NCBI GenBank assembly: GCA_964370165.1
Contig: CAYJIG010000002.1
Coordinates: forward strand, 1 to 64,000
Direction of reading: 5' to 3'
DNA: 64,000 nucleotides
DNA from: JAAYCI01 sp964370165
Lineage (GTDB): Bacteria; Bacillota; Clostridia; Oscillospirales; Ruminococcaceae
Made by a program: the position numbers and the translations under genes. Positions 16,814 through 27,260 of this stretch are shown piece after piece. The notes below the pieces were generated by a model, which saw only the letters and a program-made list of their open reading frames with translations, searched no databases and was not told where the DNA came from. Position 1 is the first letter of the stretch; each line of letters opens with the position of its first letter.

Positions 16814-17284
16814 ATGGCACAAGTAGCATACGATTTAGAACATTTTGCGCCTAAGGCAAAAAAACCTAAAACAGTAAAAGTTGCGGTGATAAATCGTAAA
16901 GATGTTGAGCATAAAATGCAACTGATGCGCATGATGAAAATGTTGTTTTGCGCCATGGTTCTGGTGTGTTTGATAGGTGCGGTGTTGTATACTCAGGCTA
17001 CAGTGACAGAGTTGCAAGCGCAAATAACACAAAAAGAAAAAGAGCTGGTTGAAGAAGAGGCTTTGTATGCGTACTTAAGCTTTGAGATGGACAATAAAAG
17101 CAGCGTGAGGAATATTGAAAAAAGTGCGTCGGATATGGGCCTTATCAGAATGAATAGTGGCCAGGTAACATATTTTAGAGTGGATGAAAATACCGGTATA
17201 CAGCTAAAGAAAAACCCTATAGAACAGTTTTTCGACGATACAAGAGCAAGCTTTTTGAGTTTTTGGGAGTATATACAACCGTAA
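16814..17284 (+). CDS. ftsL: FtsL-like cell division protein
   Basis: A 156-residue bitopic protein. A basic cytoplasmic part is followed by one transmembrane segment (residues about 39-58, MMKMLFCAMVLVCLIGAVLY) and a short extracellular coiled coil (VTELQAQITQKEKELVEEEA), the FtsL/DivIC layout. FtsL holds the FtsQ-FtsL-DivIC complex that activates FtsW and the transpeptidase. Sequence alone is weak; position between rsmH and the transpeptidase gene makes the call. The start at 16814 uses AAAGGG; an upstream in-frame TTG at 16793 is unlikely. Confidence 0.82.
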   Translation: MAQVAYDLEHFAPKAKKPKTVKVAVINRKDVEHKMQLMRMMKMLFCAMVLVCLIGAVLYTQATVTELQAQITQKEKELVEEEALYAYLSFEMDNKSSVRNIEKSASDMGLIRMNSGQVTYFRVDENTGIQLKKNPIEQFFDDTRASFLSFWEYIQP

Positions 17285-17343
17285 ACTGAAACACACAAAC
17301 AAGACGAATCACAGAAATGAACTGCGGCAGGAGGACTAAAGCT

Positions 17344-19683
17344 TTGAATAATCAGCACGATACTGAAAAAAACAATGAAGAAAAAAGAGCAAAGCGCCCG
17401 ATGTGGCTGCGCAGTATAGTGCTGGTGTTTGCGTTTGTGGTGGGTGCCACCATGCTTTTTTATGAACTGTTTCAACTACAAGTAAGTGAAGCATCTGAGT
17501 GGGAGTCTTTGGCGGCAAGACAGCAACTTGCCAGTATAGAAATTCCGGCACAACGTGGAAATATATATGATGCCAACATGAAACTGTTGGCGCAAAGTGC
17601 TACGGTATGGACGGTTGAGACAAGCCCGGAAGCGTTAAATCAGAGTAATATTATGGATGAAGCAGGTGAATATACAGGTGAAGATCCGGCTATGGTAGCG
17701 GCAAGAGAGTTCGCCAGTATACTTGAGCTAGATGAAGAAGTGTTGTATGAGAGACTGTCAAACAAAGAAAGCATGTATTATAAAGTACAAGGTAAAGTGG
17801 AAAAAAACCAAGCCGATGCCATTCGTGAGGCGGTAGACGTATATAATCTCAGAGGCGTTTATTTGACCGAAGATACAAAACGTTATTACCCATATGAGCA
17901 AATGGCCTCTACCGTTTTAGGGTTTGTGGGAGATGACAACAACGGTCTTGAGGGTATTGAGAGTCAATATGAAGATGTGCTTTCCGGGATACCGGGCAGC
18001 ATGACTATAGTGAGAGATAGCTGGGGTGGCGAGATTGCCACGGGAGAAGAAAGCACGGTATATCCCGCAGAAGACGGAAACAGCATTGTTTTGACGATGG
18101 ATAGTGATATCCAACAGATACTGGAAAAATATTTAAGTGATGCAGTGGAAACAAACAATGCTCAAAAACGTGGTTTTGCTATTGCCATGGATGTGAACAC
18201 AGGCGCTATTTTAGGCCTTGCCGTGTATCCGAGTTATGACCCAAACCAGCCGTATGATATACTGGACATAGATACCTTGGAAATGCTTGAGTCTATGACA
18301 GAAGGTAGTGAAGAATATATCCAAGCCCAAGGCGAGGCGAGGACTCTGCAATGGCGTAACAAAGCGCTTGCCGACACGTATGAGCCCGGAAGTGTGTTTA
18401 AGGTTATCACGGCCGCTGCGGCGCTTGACTCAGGACTGTATACATTAGATAGCCCGTTTTCGTGTGGGGCACAGACCCAGGTAGCTGATCATTGGATGAG
18501 TTGTGCGGGAGATCCACCCACAGCGCACGGAGATATTGATTTAAGCACAGCGCTGATAGAAAGCTGTAACGTGTCGTTTATCCAAATGGCGGCAGGAATG
18601 GGCGTTGATACATGGTATGATTATTTGACGGCTTTTGGTTTCACAGAGCCTACAGGAATAGATCTACCGGGCGAGCCCAGCTTGCAGGCTATTGAAAACT
18701 TGATTTATGCACAAGATGAAATGGGACCGGTAGAGCTTGCCAGCTGTTCTTTTGGTCAAAGTCATAAATACACAGCCGTGCAAATGATCACAGCTGTGTG
18801 TGCCGCAATAAATGGCGGAAACCTGATGCAACCTTATATTGTGGACAGAGAACTGGACGCAGACGGTAATGTGGTAAAGCAATATGAGCCCATCACAAAA
18901 CGTCAGGTTATATCTGAAGAGACGTCGGAACAAATCGCACAGACACTTGAAGATCTGGTCACAGACTCTTCAAGCGGTAGCTGGGTGTATAAAGCCGGAT
19001 ACAGTATCGGCGGCAAAAGCGGTACATCCCAAAAACTGGATGTTATGGCAGAACTTCCCGAAGATGCACCACAGGTATATGTTTCCTCTTTCTTAGGCTT
19101 TGCGCCGGCGGATGATCCGCAAATTGCAGTGCTTATGGCACTGGACGAGCCGGAAGATACCACAATGGGCAACTTCTTTGGCGGACGTTTGGTAGGCCCT
19201 TACGTACGTGATGTGCTGGTGGATAGCTTGCAGGTTATGGGCTACAGTGCAGTATTCGACACCGATGCAGAACTGGCACGTACTACCGTTCAGCTACCGA
19301 AAGTTACAGAAAAAAGCGTGCAGGAAGCACAAAAACAACTAAACGATTTAGAACTTGACTATGAGATAATAGGCGACGGAGACGTTGTTGTGGGGCAAAG
19401 TCCCGCAGCATACACAGAAATACCGTATGCCGGCAAAGTGGTACTGTACACGGATGTGTCTATACCGCAAGAAATGGTGACAGTGCCAACATTTTCAGGC
19501 AGGACGCCGGCAGATGCCATCGAGCTGGCCAAGAGTGTGGGATTAAATGTGCTGACCACAGGTGCTCCGGACGATAATGAAGCCGCCAGAATCGGCACAC
19601 AAAGCCTAGAGGCAGGCACGCAGGTGTTTAAAGGTACCACGGTGGCTTTGGAAGTGGAAGACAACACCCGAGTGGTAGAATAA
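17344..19683 (+). CDS. Class B penicillin-binding protein with two PASTA domains
   Basis: A 779-residue transpeptidase of the FtsI/SpoVD group that cross-links peptidoglycan at the septum or spore cortex. Order: short cytoplasmic tail, one transmembrane segment (about 24-45), dimerisation domain from RGNIYDANMKLLAQ, transpeptidase domain with SVFK (nucleophile Ser350), SCN at 407 and KSGT at 558, then two PASTA repeats (residues about 640-775). The likely start is TTG at 17344: AGGAGG at 17329-17334 is nine bases upstream, while an in-frame ATG at 17317 has no site. PASTA tails are typical of Firmicutes SpoVD and some FtsI-type proteins; which one cannot be decided here. Confidence 0.94.
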   Translation: MNNQHDTEKNNEEKRAKRPMWLRSIVLVFAFVVGATMLFYELFQLQVSEASEWESLAARQQLASIEIPAQRGNIYDANMKLLAQSATVWTVETSPEALNQSNIMDEAGEYTGEDPAMVAAREFASILELDEEVLYERLSNKESMYYKVQGKVEKNQADAIREAVDVYNLRGVYLTEDTKRYYPYEQMASTVLGFVGDDNNGLEGIESQYEDVLSGIPGSMTIVRDSWGGEIATGEESTVYPAEDGNSIVLTMDSDIQQILEKYLSDAVETNNAQKRGFAIAMDVNTGAILGLAVYPSYDPNQPYDILDIDTLEMLESMTEGSEEYIQAQGEARTLQWRNKALADTYEPGSVFKVITAAAALDSGLYTLDSPFSCGAQTQVADHWMSCAGDPPTAHGDIDLSTALIESCNVSFIQMAAGMGVDTWYDYLTAFGFTEPTGIDLPGEPSLQAIENLIYAQDEMGPVELASCSFGQSHKYTAVQMITAVCAAINGGNLMQPYIVDRELDADGNVVKQYEPITKRQVISEETSEQIAQTLEDLVTDSSSGSWVYKAGYSIGGKSGTSQKLDVMAELPEDAPQVYVSSFLGFAPADDPQIAVLMALDEPEDTTMGNFFGGRLVGPYVRDVLVDSLQVMGYSAVFDTDAELARTTVQLPKVTEKSVQEAQKQLNDLELDYEIIGDGDVVVGQSPAAYTEIPYAGKVVLYTDVSIPQEMVTVPTFSGRTPADAIELAKSVGLNVLTTGAPDDNEAARIGTQSLEAGTQVFKGTTVALEVEDNTRVVE

Positions 19684-19705
19684 ACTGTAAAGGGAGGCAC
19701 GGTAT

Positions 19706-21145
19706 ATGGAATATGAAAAGCTGTTACACGGCGTGGAATATACCGGAAAACTCCCAAAAGGACTAGCAAGCACAGTGGCGCAAGATAGCCGAAAAGTAAC
19801 TCCCGGCGCAGTGTTTGCGTGTATAAAAGGTAAAAAAACAGACGGCCACGACTATGTGGATGCAGCTATAAGAGCAGGCGCAGGCCTTATAGTTACAGAA
19901 CGTATGCTGCCGAATGTTGAAAATCAAGTGGTGGTAAAAGATGCCAGAAGTGCATATGCAGTCATATGTCAAAACTATTTTGATAATCCGGCAAAAAAGT
20001 TGACACTTATCGGGGTAAGTGGCACAAACGGAAAAACCACAGTGTCAGGCATGCTGAAACAAACGCTGGAAAACGCAGGTGTTAAGTGTGGGCTTATTGG
20101 CACAAACGGCAACGAAATTGCAGATGTGTTTATCCCGGCAAAGTTTACCACACCTGAAGCGTTTGACATGGCGGCACTACTTGATCGTATGGTGAAAGCC
20201 GGATGCACTCACGCGGTGATGGAAGCTTCCAGCCAGGCTCTTGACCAAGGCAGACTTTCAGGTTTAAGGTTTGCGCTCGGGATATTCACTAACTTATCGC
20301 AAGATCACCTTGATTATCACGGCACAATGGAAGAGTATTACAAGGCGAAAAAAATATTGTTTACTCAAAGTGATACAGGTGTTTTCAGTGCAGACGATGA
20401 AGCGGGGCAAAAACTACTGCAAGAGTCGGTATGCGTGACAAATTATAGCTATTCTGTCATGAGGCAAGATGCTGATTTTACAGCCGAAGATATTATGTAT
20501 AATGCGGGCAGTGTGGATTTTACCTTTTGCAACAAAGAAAATAAAGCAAAAGCACACTTTGCCATACCGGGTAAATACTCAGTTTCAAATGCACTGGCGG
20601 TGCTGGGTGCGGCGGCGATATTAGGGCTTTCTGATGATGTCGCAATAGATGCTTTGAAAAAAGTAAAAGGTGTGGCGGGACGTAGCGAAGTATTACACAA
20701 CACAGACTTTACTGTGATTCGTGATTTTGCCCATACAGCAGACGGGCTTGAAAAATTTTGTGGCGCAATGAAACCGTTCGTAAGTGGTAGGCTGGTAGTA
20801 CTGTTTGGCTGTGCCGGAGACAGGGATTCTAAAAAGCGGTTTGATATGGGCGTGGCCGTAGCAAAATGGGCGGATGAAATTTTTTTAACAGCGGACAATC
20901 CACGTAGTGAGCCGATACAAAGTACCATAAAAGATGCCGTAAAAGCCATTGAGTCGTCAAAAAAAGCATATCGCGTAGTGAAAGACAGGAAAGAGGCTGT
21001 TTTAATGGCTCTTGACAGTTTACATAAGGGTGATATGCTGTTACTATGTGGAAAAGGCCATGAAGATTATCAAGTGATGGATGGCTATACAGTGTATTTT
21101 AATGAAAAGGAACTGGTAGAAGAATGGCTAAAGTGGCAAAAATGA
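19706..21145 (+). CDS. murE: UDP-MurNAc-tripeptide synthetase MurE
   Basis: A 479-residue Mur ligase that adds the third amino acid to UDP-MurNAc-L-Ala-D-Glu. It shows the ATP loop GVSGTNGKTTV, EASSQALDQGR, TNLSQDHLDYHG and the DNPR motif (ADNPRSEP), which goes with meso-diaminopimelate specificity. Start after AAAGGGAGG. Its stop codon overlaps the next gene's ATG (ATGA). Note that no murD is found in the cluster. Confidence 0.95.
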   Translation: MEYEKLLHGVEYTGKLPKGLASTVAQDSRKVTPGAVFACIKGKKTDGHDYVDAAIRAGAGLIVTERMLPNVENQVVVKDARSAYAVICQNYFDNPAKKLTLIGVSGTNGKTTVSGMLKQTLENAGVKCGLIGTNGNEIADVFIPAKFTTPEAFDMAALLDRMVKAGCTHAVMEASSQALDQGRLSGLRFALGIFTNLSQDHLDYHGTMEEYYKAKKILFTQSDTGVFSADDEAGQKLLQESVCVTNYSYSVMRQDADFTAEDIMYNAGSVDFTFCNKENKAKAHFAIPGKYSVSNALAVLGAAAILGLSDDVAIDALKKVKGVAGRSEVLHNTDFTVIRDFAHTADGLEKFCGAMKPFVSGRLVVLFGCAGDRDSKKRFDMGVAVAKWADEIFLTADNPRSEPIQSTIKDAVKAIESSKKAYRVVKDRKEAVLMALDSLHKGDMLLLCGKGHEDYQVMDGYTVYFNEKELVEEWLKWQK

Positions 21146-22344
21146 AAAAAATATGCGTAGATAAGCAACATAAACGATGGGTGAAAATGCTGTCGCTTAT
21201 GCTTGTGGTGTGTTTTTTGGTGTGTATAGTCCCCAGTGAAGTATATGCTCGTGATCTTGAAGATATTCAAGCTGAAATTGATGCAAAAAAATCAGAGATG
21301 GAAGCATTGGAAGCCGATATTTTGGCGAATCAAAACAACCGCGATGCCGCAGAGGTAGCTCTTTCGGAATATCAGATACAGTTTGATGAACTAGCTGTTT
21401 TGATAGAAGAAAAAGATAGCTTGATTAATGTGACACTTACAGAGCTGGATTTTAAAACCGAGCAGCTTTTTGTCACCATGCAAAGTATTGAAGAAAATAA
21501 AAAGCAGTTTGAAGATCGGCTGCGTGCTATTTACGACATGAATAGCACAAATGCTATGATATCGACACTGCTATCGGTGAATTCGTTTGCAGAGTTTATC
21601 CAAGCGGCAGATGCAATGCGGCGCATATCGGAAAACGATACTGCAATATTAGAACAGCTGGCCTTACAGCAAGAGGATTTGGAAGTCCAGAAGGTAGAGC
21701 TTGAAGCATTGCTTTCGTCGCTGCAAGCAGAACTGGCCCAGTTGCAAGTGGATAGAGACTGGAGCCGCCAGAAGATGGACGAGATGAACAGTTTAATTGC
21801 CTCGGCAAACAGTGAGATAGCACAAGGTCAAGACATGGTGGCGGCTACCGAAGAAGAGATTGATGCACTGATAACAGAGTATGAGCGCATTTTTAAACAG
21901 TTGCAGCAAAGTGGTAGCCAGGCGGGTGACGGCAGTGTGCGTTACTCAGGTAGCCTTGTGTGGCCCACGGGCATAGCACCAAGCGTGAGTAGTTGGTATG
22001 GCGATCCACGCTCGGGCGGTACCAGAGGACACTACGGTATAGACATGCCCGGTCCTGAAGGCACACCTATTTTGGCGGCGGCGTCAGGTGTGGTTATAAC
22101 TGCTGAATGGCACTACAGTTATGGATATTATATAGTTGTGGACCATGGTCAAGGTTTCCGTACGTTATATGCACATAATAGCCAGCTATATGTTGGGGTT
22201 GGTATGTCGGTGACAGCAGGGGAAACCATCGCAGGCATGGGAAATACAGGAAACAGCTACGGATCGCACTTGCATTTCGAGGTTCATGAGCATGGCGGCA
22301 GACAAGACCCGGCAGGGCCAAACTATCTGGGTATTTTGATTTAA
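21142..22344 (+). CDS. M23 (LytM) peptidoglycan endopeptidase with coiled coil
   Basis: A 400-residue exported protein: signal peptide (hydrophobic core LSLMLVVCFLVCIV, cleavage likely after VYA), a long coiled coil from about 30 to 255, then an M23 domain. The metallopeptidase motifs HYGIDMPG (HxxxD) and HLHFEVH (HxH) are intact, so unlike EnvC it is likely an active hydrolase rather than only an activator. The start at 21142 overlaps the murE stop as ATGA; an in-frame ATG at 21124 is also possible. Its place inside the wall-synthesis cluster suggests a division-linked hydrolase. Confidence 0.9.
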   Translation: MKKICVDKQHKRWVKMLSLMLVVCFLVCIVPSEVYARDLEDIQAEIDAKKSEMEALEADILANQNNRDAAEVALSEYQIQFDELAVLIEEKDSLINVTLTELDFKTEQLFVTMQSIEENKKQFEDRLRAIYDMNSTNAMISTLLSVNSFAEFIQAADAMRRISENDTAILEQLALQQEDLEVQKVELEALLSSLQAELAQLQVDRDWSRQKMDEMNSLIASANSEIAQGQDMVAATEEEIDALITEYERIFKQLQQSGSQAGDGSVRYSGSLVWPTGIAPSVSSWYGDPRSGGTRGHYGIDMPGPEGTPILAAASGVVITAEWHYSYGYYIVVDHGQGFRTLYAHNSQLYVGVGMSVTAGETIAGMGNTGNSYGSHLHFEVHEHGGRQDPAGPNYLGILI

Positions 22345-22399
22345 ATAATCTAGCGAGTTCAACATAAAAAGTTAAATCACGAGCAAAAAAGGGGAAACA

Positions 22400-23761
22400 A
22401 TGCGGGCGACATCGGCGAAAATATTGTTGCAAGGCCTTTGGGATAAGGCACCTGAAAAAATACAAATAACCGACGTGGTAACAGATAACAGGCAGGTAAA
22501 GCAAGGCAATGTGTTTGTGGCTATCAAAGGCGAGAGGACAGACGGACACCTCTTTGCCGCTGATGCTTTAAAAAAAGGCGCAGCGCTGGTGGTGGCACAG
22601 CATGCAATAGAAAACGTACCTTCGCAAAAAACAGTTGTTGTAGATGATGTTTTAGACGCGATGATCCGCATGGGTGAAAATTATCGCAATATGTTTTCGC
22701 CGCTAATACTTGCAGTGACGGGCAGTGTGGGAAAAACCACCACAAAGGAATTTTGCGCGGCGATTTTTTCAGAGTTCGGCGAAACAGTGAAAACCGAGGG
22801 CAACCAAAACAATGAGCTGGGCATGCCAAAAACATTGTTTCGTATTTCAAATAGCACACGGTATGTCGTGGTGGAAATGGGTATGCAAGGCCTTGGTGAA
22901 ATCCGTAAACTGACAACGGCGGCAAAACCCACATGTGCAATCATCACAAAAATAGGCCAGATGCATTTAGAAACGTTGGGAAGCGTGGAAAATGTGCTTA
23001 AAGCAAAGATGGAAATAAGCGAAGGGCTATGTAAAAGTTCGCCGTTTATTTTAAACGCAGATGACGAAATGCTTTGGAAATCACAAAAACCGTCAAAACT
23101 AAAAGTTGTGACAGCCGGAATCATAAACAACGAATGTGATGTATGGGGCAAAAATATACAAAAGTATAAAGATGGCTTGACGTTTACCATTGTTGATAAA
23201 GACTATGGAACACACGATGCGTTTATTCCCAGCATAGGCAAGCACAATGTGCAAAATGCACTGCTTGCATACACAGCAGCCACACGTATGGGTCTGGGTG
23301 CTGTGCAGGCGGCAAAGTCGCTGGAAGGATATGTGGCGGCGAAGGATCGTCAAAAGATTGAGACAGTACACGGTGTTACATTGATAGAGGATTTCTACAA
23401 TGCAGGCCCGGACTCCATGAAAGCCGCGCTTGAAATTTTAACAGAGGTTGATTGCAGTGGCCAGCGTATCGCGGTACTTGGTGACATGTTGGAACTGGGT
23501 GCGATAAGGAAAGATTTACATCGGAATCTAGGCAGTTTTGTTGCAAAAGCAGGGGTAAAGACTCTTATCACGGTTGGCGAGCTAGCCTCGCTAATTGCAC
23601 AAGAAGCCAAAAAAAGCGGCGTGGACGTGCATGTGTGTACAAATAACAAAAAAGCCGCCCAAAAGTTGTCGCAGATAGCACAAAGTGGAGATGCTGTATT
23701 GATAAAAGCAAGCAGGGGCATGAAGTTTGAAGAGATATTGGAAGAGTTTGTGAATAGCTAA
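22400..23761 (+). CDS. murF: UDP-MurNAc-pentapeptide synthetase MurF
   Basis: A 453-residue Mur ligase adding D-Ala-D-Ala to the UDP-MurNAc-tripeptide. Motifs: DNRQVKQGNVFVAIKG, ATP loop AVTGSVGKTTTKEF, EGNQNNELGMPKTL, EMGMQGLGEI and EDFYNAGPDSMKAAL. Normal length. AAGGGG lies upstream of its ATG, 55 bases after the M23 gene. Confidence 0.95.
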   Translation: MRATSAKILLQGLWDKAPEKIQITDVVTDNRQVKQGNVFVAIKGERTDGHLFAADALKKGAALVVAQHAIENVPSQKTVVVDDVLDAMIRMGENYRNMFSPLILAVTGSVGKTTTKEFCAAIFSEFGETVKTEGNQNNELGMPKTLFRISNSTRYVVVEMGMQGLGEIRKLTTAAKPTCAIITKIGQMHLETLGSVENVLKAKMEISEGLCKSSPFILNADDEMLWKSQKPSKLKVVTAGIINNECDVWGKNIQKYKDGLTFTIVDKDYGTHDAFIPSIGKHNVQNALLAYTAATRMGLGAVQAAKSLEGYVAAKDRQKIETVHGVTLIEDFYNAGPDSMKAALEILTEVDCSGQRIAVLGDMLELGAIRKDLHRNLGSFVAKAGVKTLITVGELASLIAQEAKKSGVDVHVCTNNKKAAQKLSQIAQSGDAVLIKASRGMKFEEILEEFVNS

Positions 23762-23805
23762 AGCATGACGAAAAACAAATAAAAACGCAGTAAAAGGAGG
23801 GAAAT

Positions 23806-24825
23806 ATGGAGCAGATGGCTATTTTGATAGCGGCAATATCTGCCGCTGTAATAAGTGGTCTGTCCGGTTTTTTACTAATTCCCTTTTTGCGTAAACTTAA
23901 ATTTGGCCAAACAATAAATGAGATAGGACCTGCCTGGCACAAAGAAAAACAAGGCACCCCCACAATGGGTGGTATACTGTTTATTTTGGGCAGTATAGTA
24001 GGCGTGGTGCTGGCATATCCTCTTTTGATTTCGACGCAAAGTGATGCAAACGGCTGGCGGATGTTATTTTTGTGTATTCTGATAACGATAGGCTACGGTG
24101 TGATAGGGTTTATAGATGACTACTTGAAAGTAGTCAGAAAACAAAACTTAGGCCTTTCAAGCAACCAAAAATTGATTTTACAAGCGCTGGTTAGCATTGC
24201 ATTTTTAGCAAGCCTATATATGATGGACAGACTATCCACCATAGTGAAGATTCCATTTTTTGGCTCGATAGATTTTGGGGTTTTCTTTTATCCACTAAGT
24301 TTACTTCTTATGATGGGTTTGAACAACGCAGTCAACTTGACAGACGGTGTAGACGGCCTTTGCACTTCTGTGAGTTTTTGGGCAATGGGTGGGTTTTTGT
24401 TGCTACTCAGTGCGTTTTCTGATTGGTACCTAGCCACATGGGCGGCTGCGCTGGCAGGTGGATGCGTTGGATTTTTGTTTTGGAATTTTTATCCGGCAAA
24501 GGTGTTCATGGGAGACACAGGTAGCCTGTTTTTAGGCGGTGCGGTGGTAACATTAGGCTTCGGCATGGGTAGAGTGGACATCTTAATAATATTGTCGGTT
24601 ATATATTTTATAGAAGTGGGTAGTGTGATGCTACAGCAAACTTACTTTAAGCTGACAAGAAGATTTTCTAAAGATCACGTAGGTAGACGGATTTTTAAAA
24701 TGTCGCCCATACATCATCACTTTGAAATGTGTGGCTGGAGCGAAGTGAAAATTTGTACAGTGTTTAGTGTTGTAAGCATAATAAGCGTGATATTGGCTTA
24801 CATGTATGCAGTAATATGGGCGTAA
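23806..24825 (+). CDS. mraY: Phospho-MurNAc-pentapeptide transferase MraY
   Basis: A 339-residue integral membrane enzyme that transfers phospho-MurNAc-pentapeptide to undecaprenyl phosphate, making lipid I. About ten transmembrane helices. Motifs: GTPTMGGILF, the Mg-binding GFIDDYLKV, NLTDGVDGLCTSV and the C-terminal PIHHHFE. AAAAGGAGG precedes the ATG. It is followed directly by ftsW, where murD would be expected. Confidence 0.97.
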   Translation: MEQMAILIAAISAAVISGLSGFLLIPFLRKLKFGQTINEIGPAWHKEKQGTPTMGGILFILGSIVGVVLAYPLLISTQSDANGWRMLFLCILITIGYGVIGFIDDYLKVVRKQNLGLSSNQKLILQALVSIAFLASLYMMDRLSTIVKIPFFGSIDFGVFFYPLSLLLMMGLNNAVNLTDGVDGLCTSVSFWAMGGFLLLLSAFSDWYLATWAAALAGGCVGFLFWNFYPAKVFMGDTGSLFLGGAVVTLGFGMGRVDILIILSVIYFIEVGSVMLQQTYFKLTRRFSKDHVGRRIFKMSPIHHHFEMCGWSEVKICTVFSVVSIISVILAYMYAVIWA

Positions 24826-24852
24826 AACTACAAGAAAGGCGGTGCGTGGCGA

Positions 24853-26100
24853 ATGGCAAGAAATAACATGCGAATGGAACAAATTAGGTCAAAACCGAAT
24901 AAACCAAACACGAAACTGCGATTTGGTGCAATGGACATACCACTGCTGAGTATTGTGATAATATTATTGCTTTTTGGGTTGGTGATGCTGTTTTCTGCAT
25001 CATATCCGTCGGGATATTTACACAGGGGTGACAGCTTCACATTTATAAAAGATCAGATTAGTTATGCTATTTTAGGCGTAGGAGCTATGCTTTTTGCTTC
25101 TTTGGTGGATTATCGTATCTTGAAAAAATTTGCGTGGCCACTGATGATATTTGCGCTTGCATTGTTGGTGATAGTGCTATTCATGGAAGAAAAAAATAAT
25201 GCCAGCAGATGGATATGGCTGAATTCCAGCAAAACACAAGGTTTTCAGCCCAGTGAAATCAGCAAGTTTGCCATTATTCTAGCCTTTTCCAGCATTATTG
25301 CGGCCAACCAAAACCGCATAAAGACCTTTAAATATGGCTTTTTACCATTCATGATTTTGCTTGGTATAACCTCGATTTTACTTATTGCCGAGCCACACTT
25401 ATCATGTACTATCTTGATAATAGGCATTGGCGTGTCCATGATGTTTGCCGGCGGTACATCCATAAAATATTTCTTGCTTGCCGGTGGTATTGCTATTTTG
25501 GCGGTGTATTTAGCGCTCACGCAATTTCCGGAGCAATTGGGATATGCTATGGAGCGAATACAAACATGGCAAAATCCATTTGAGGCTGACCCTTCAGACT
25601 CCTACCAAACTATTCAAAGCCTTATTGCCATTGGTAGTGGCGGAATAAACGGTGTGGGAATAGGCAAGAGTGTACAGAAGTTTTTGTACTTGCCGGAAGT
25701 GTATAATGACTATATATTTGCCATTGTCTGCGAAGAGCTGGGCATGATAGGCGCAGTGGTAGTGATTGTATTGTTCTTGTTACTTTTAGGCAGATGTGTA
25801 TATATTGCCATGAAAGCAAAAGATAAATTTGCTTCAATGTTGGTGATAGGTGTGGCGGTACAGGTTGCTCTTCAGGCACTTTTGCATATAGCAGTGAATC
25901 TAAACGCTATACCGGCCACAGGTATATCACTTCCGTTCTTTTCTTACGGTGGCACATCACTTGTTATGATTTTAGGTCAAATGGGTGTTGTTATGTCAGT
26001 AGCTCGAAAGGTGAACTTGGAAAGCAGAAAAGAAGCACAAGTAAAAGCGCAAGCAGAAAGTGAACAACAAGAGCAAACCCTGATAAGGGAGGCTGTTTGA
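24853..26100 (+). CDS. ftsW: SEDS glycosyltransferase FtsW/SpoVE
   Basis: A 415-residue polytopic SEDS protein that polymerises glycan strands with its partner class B transpeptidase (probably 17344-19683). About ten hydrophobic segments. Motifs: FQPSEISKFAII, a large extracellular loop with WQNPFEADPSDSYQTIQSL, and SLPFFSYGGTSLVMIL. A basic soluble N-terminus of about 35 residues and a glutamine/glutamate-rich tail lie outside the core. Position in the cluster favours FtsW or SpoVE over RodA. It overlaps murG by one base. Confidence 0.93.
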   Translation: MARNNMRMEQIRSKPNKPNTKLRFGAMDIPLLSIVIILLLFGLVMLFSASYPSGYLHRGDSFTFIKDQISYAILGVGAMLFASLVDYRILKKFAWPLMIFALALLVIVLFMEEKNNASRWIWLNSSKTQGFQPSEISKFAIILAFSSIIAANQNRIKTFKYGFLPFMILLGITSILLIAEPHLSCTILIIGIGVSMMFAGGTSIKYFLLAGGIAILAVYLALTQFPEQLGYAMERIQTWQNPFEADPSDSYQTIQSLIAIGSGGINGVGIGKSVQKFLYLPEVYNDYIFAIVCEELGMIGAVVVIVLFLLLLGRCVYIAMKAKDKFASMLVIGVAVQVALQALLHIAVNLNAIPATGISLPFFSYGGTSLVMILGQMGVVMSVARKVNLESRKEAQVKAQAESEQQEQTLIREAV

Positions 26101-27218
26101 TGAAAATATTGCTGGTGGCCGGAGGCACGGCCGGTCATGTAAACCCAGCGCTTGCTATTGCGCAAGGCTTAAAACAGCGATATGAAAATGCCGAAATTCA
26201 CTTTGCCGGAAGGCAGCAAGGCATGGAATATAGGCTGGTTCAAAAGGCGGGATATCCCTTTCATCATATCGAAGTTCAGGGGATTCAGCGTAGCATAAAG
26301 CCGAAAGCTTTGATAAGAAACATAAAAGCCGCGTGGAAACTAGCCTTTGCATCGGCTGCTTCTGCGCGTATTTTAAAGAAAGTGAAACCGGACTTGGTCA
26401 TAGGCACAGGCGGGTATGTAAGCGGCCCGTTGCTTCAAAAAGCGGCAAAGATGGGATATAAAACCGCCATTCATGAGCAAAACGCTTATCCTGGCGTAGC
26501 AAATCGTATACTGGCAAAGTATGTGGATGTGGTGTTTGCTCCAACACAAAGTGCTAAAGAGCGCCTGGAAGCGGAAGATAAAACTGTGGTGTGTGGAAAC
26601 CCGGTTCGCAAAGAATTTATGAGCGCAGACAGAGACAAGGCAAGAGCGCAGCTGGGTGCAGGAAGCCGCACAGTGATTGTCAGTTATGGTGGAAGTCTTG
26701 GTGCAATGCGCTTAAATGAAGCTATTGCATCCTTGGCAAAATGGCATTTAAAAAAAGGCGATTTTTTGCATATACACGCCACAGGTAGCATAGAAAAAGA
26801 AGATTTTGATGCTTTGGCAAAAGAAAAAGATATAAAAGATAAAGACGGGTTTGTGATAAAAGAATATATAGATAACCTTCCTGATTTACTTGCGGCGGCA
26901 GATTTAGTGATAAGTCGTGCAGGAGCGCTTACTTTAGCGGAACTGGCGATGGTGGGCAGGGCATCTGTTTTGATTCCGTCACCGAATGTGACGGCGAACC
27001 ATCAATACCACAACGCCATGGAGTTTGCAAATGTCAATGCTGCAATAGTGATAGAAGAAAAAGAATTGACGGATGAGGATTTGATTGATACAGTAAATGC
27101 ATTGACAAGTATCGAAAATAAACTGTCTGATATGGGCAAGGCGGCGCATACATTGGCCCAACCGAAGGCTTTGGATATAATTATAGATACACTGGAAAAA
27201 CTATGCGAAAAAAAGTAA
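26100..27218 (+). CDS. murG: Lipid II synthase MurG
   Basis: A 372-residue peripheral glycosyltransferase that adds GlcNAc to lipid I, giving lipid II. Motifs: the G loop GGTAGHVNPALAIA, GTGGYVSGPLL, HEQNAYPGVANRIL and the sugar-nucleotide region SRAGALTLAELAMVG. The ATG at 26100 is used (TGATG overlap with ftsW, GGGAGG upstream); the preceding TTG is in frame but less likely. Confidence 0.96.
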   Translation: MKILLVAGGTAGHVNPALAIAQGLKQRYENAEIHFAGRQQGMEYRLVQKAGYPFHHIEVQGIQRSIKPKALIRNIKAAWKLAFASAASARILKKVKPDLVIGTGGYVSGPLLQKAAKMGYKTAIHEQNAYPGVANRILAKYVDVVFAPTQSAKERLEAEDKTVVCGNPVRKEFMSADRDKARAQLGAGSRTVIVSYGGSLGAMRLNEAIASLAKWHLKKGDFLHIHATGSIEKEDFDALAKEKDIKDKDGFVIKEYIDNLPDLLAAADLVISRAGALTLAELAMVGRASVLIPSPNVTANHQYHNAMEFANVNAAIVIEEKELTDEDLIDTVNALTSIENKLSDMGKAAHTLAQPKALDIIIDTLEKLCEKK

Positions 27219-27260
27219 GTTAGGTTTTATGCTTTGGTGAAAAGGAGGTGTTTTGAATCT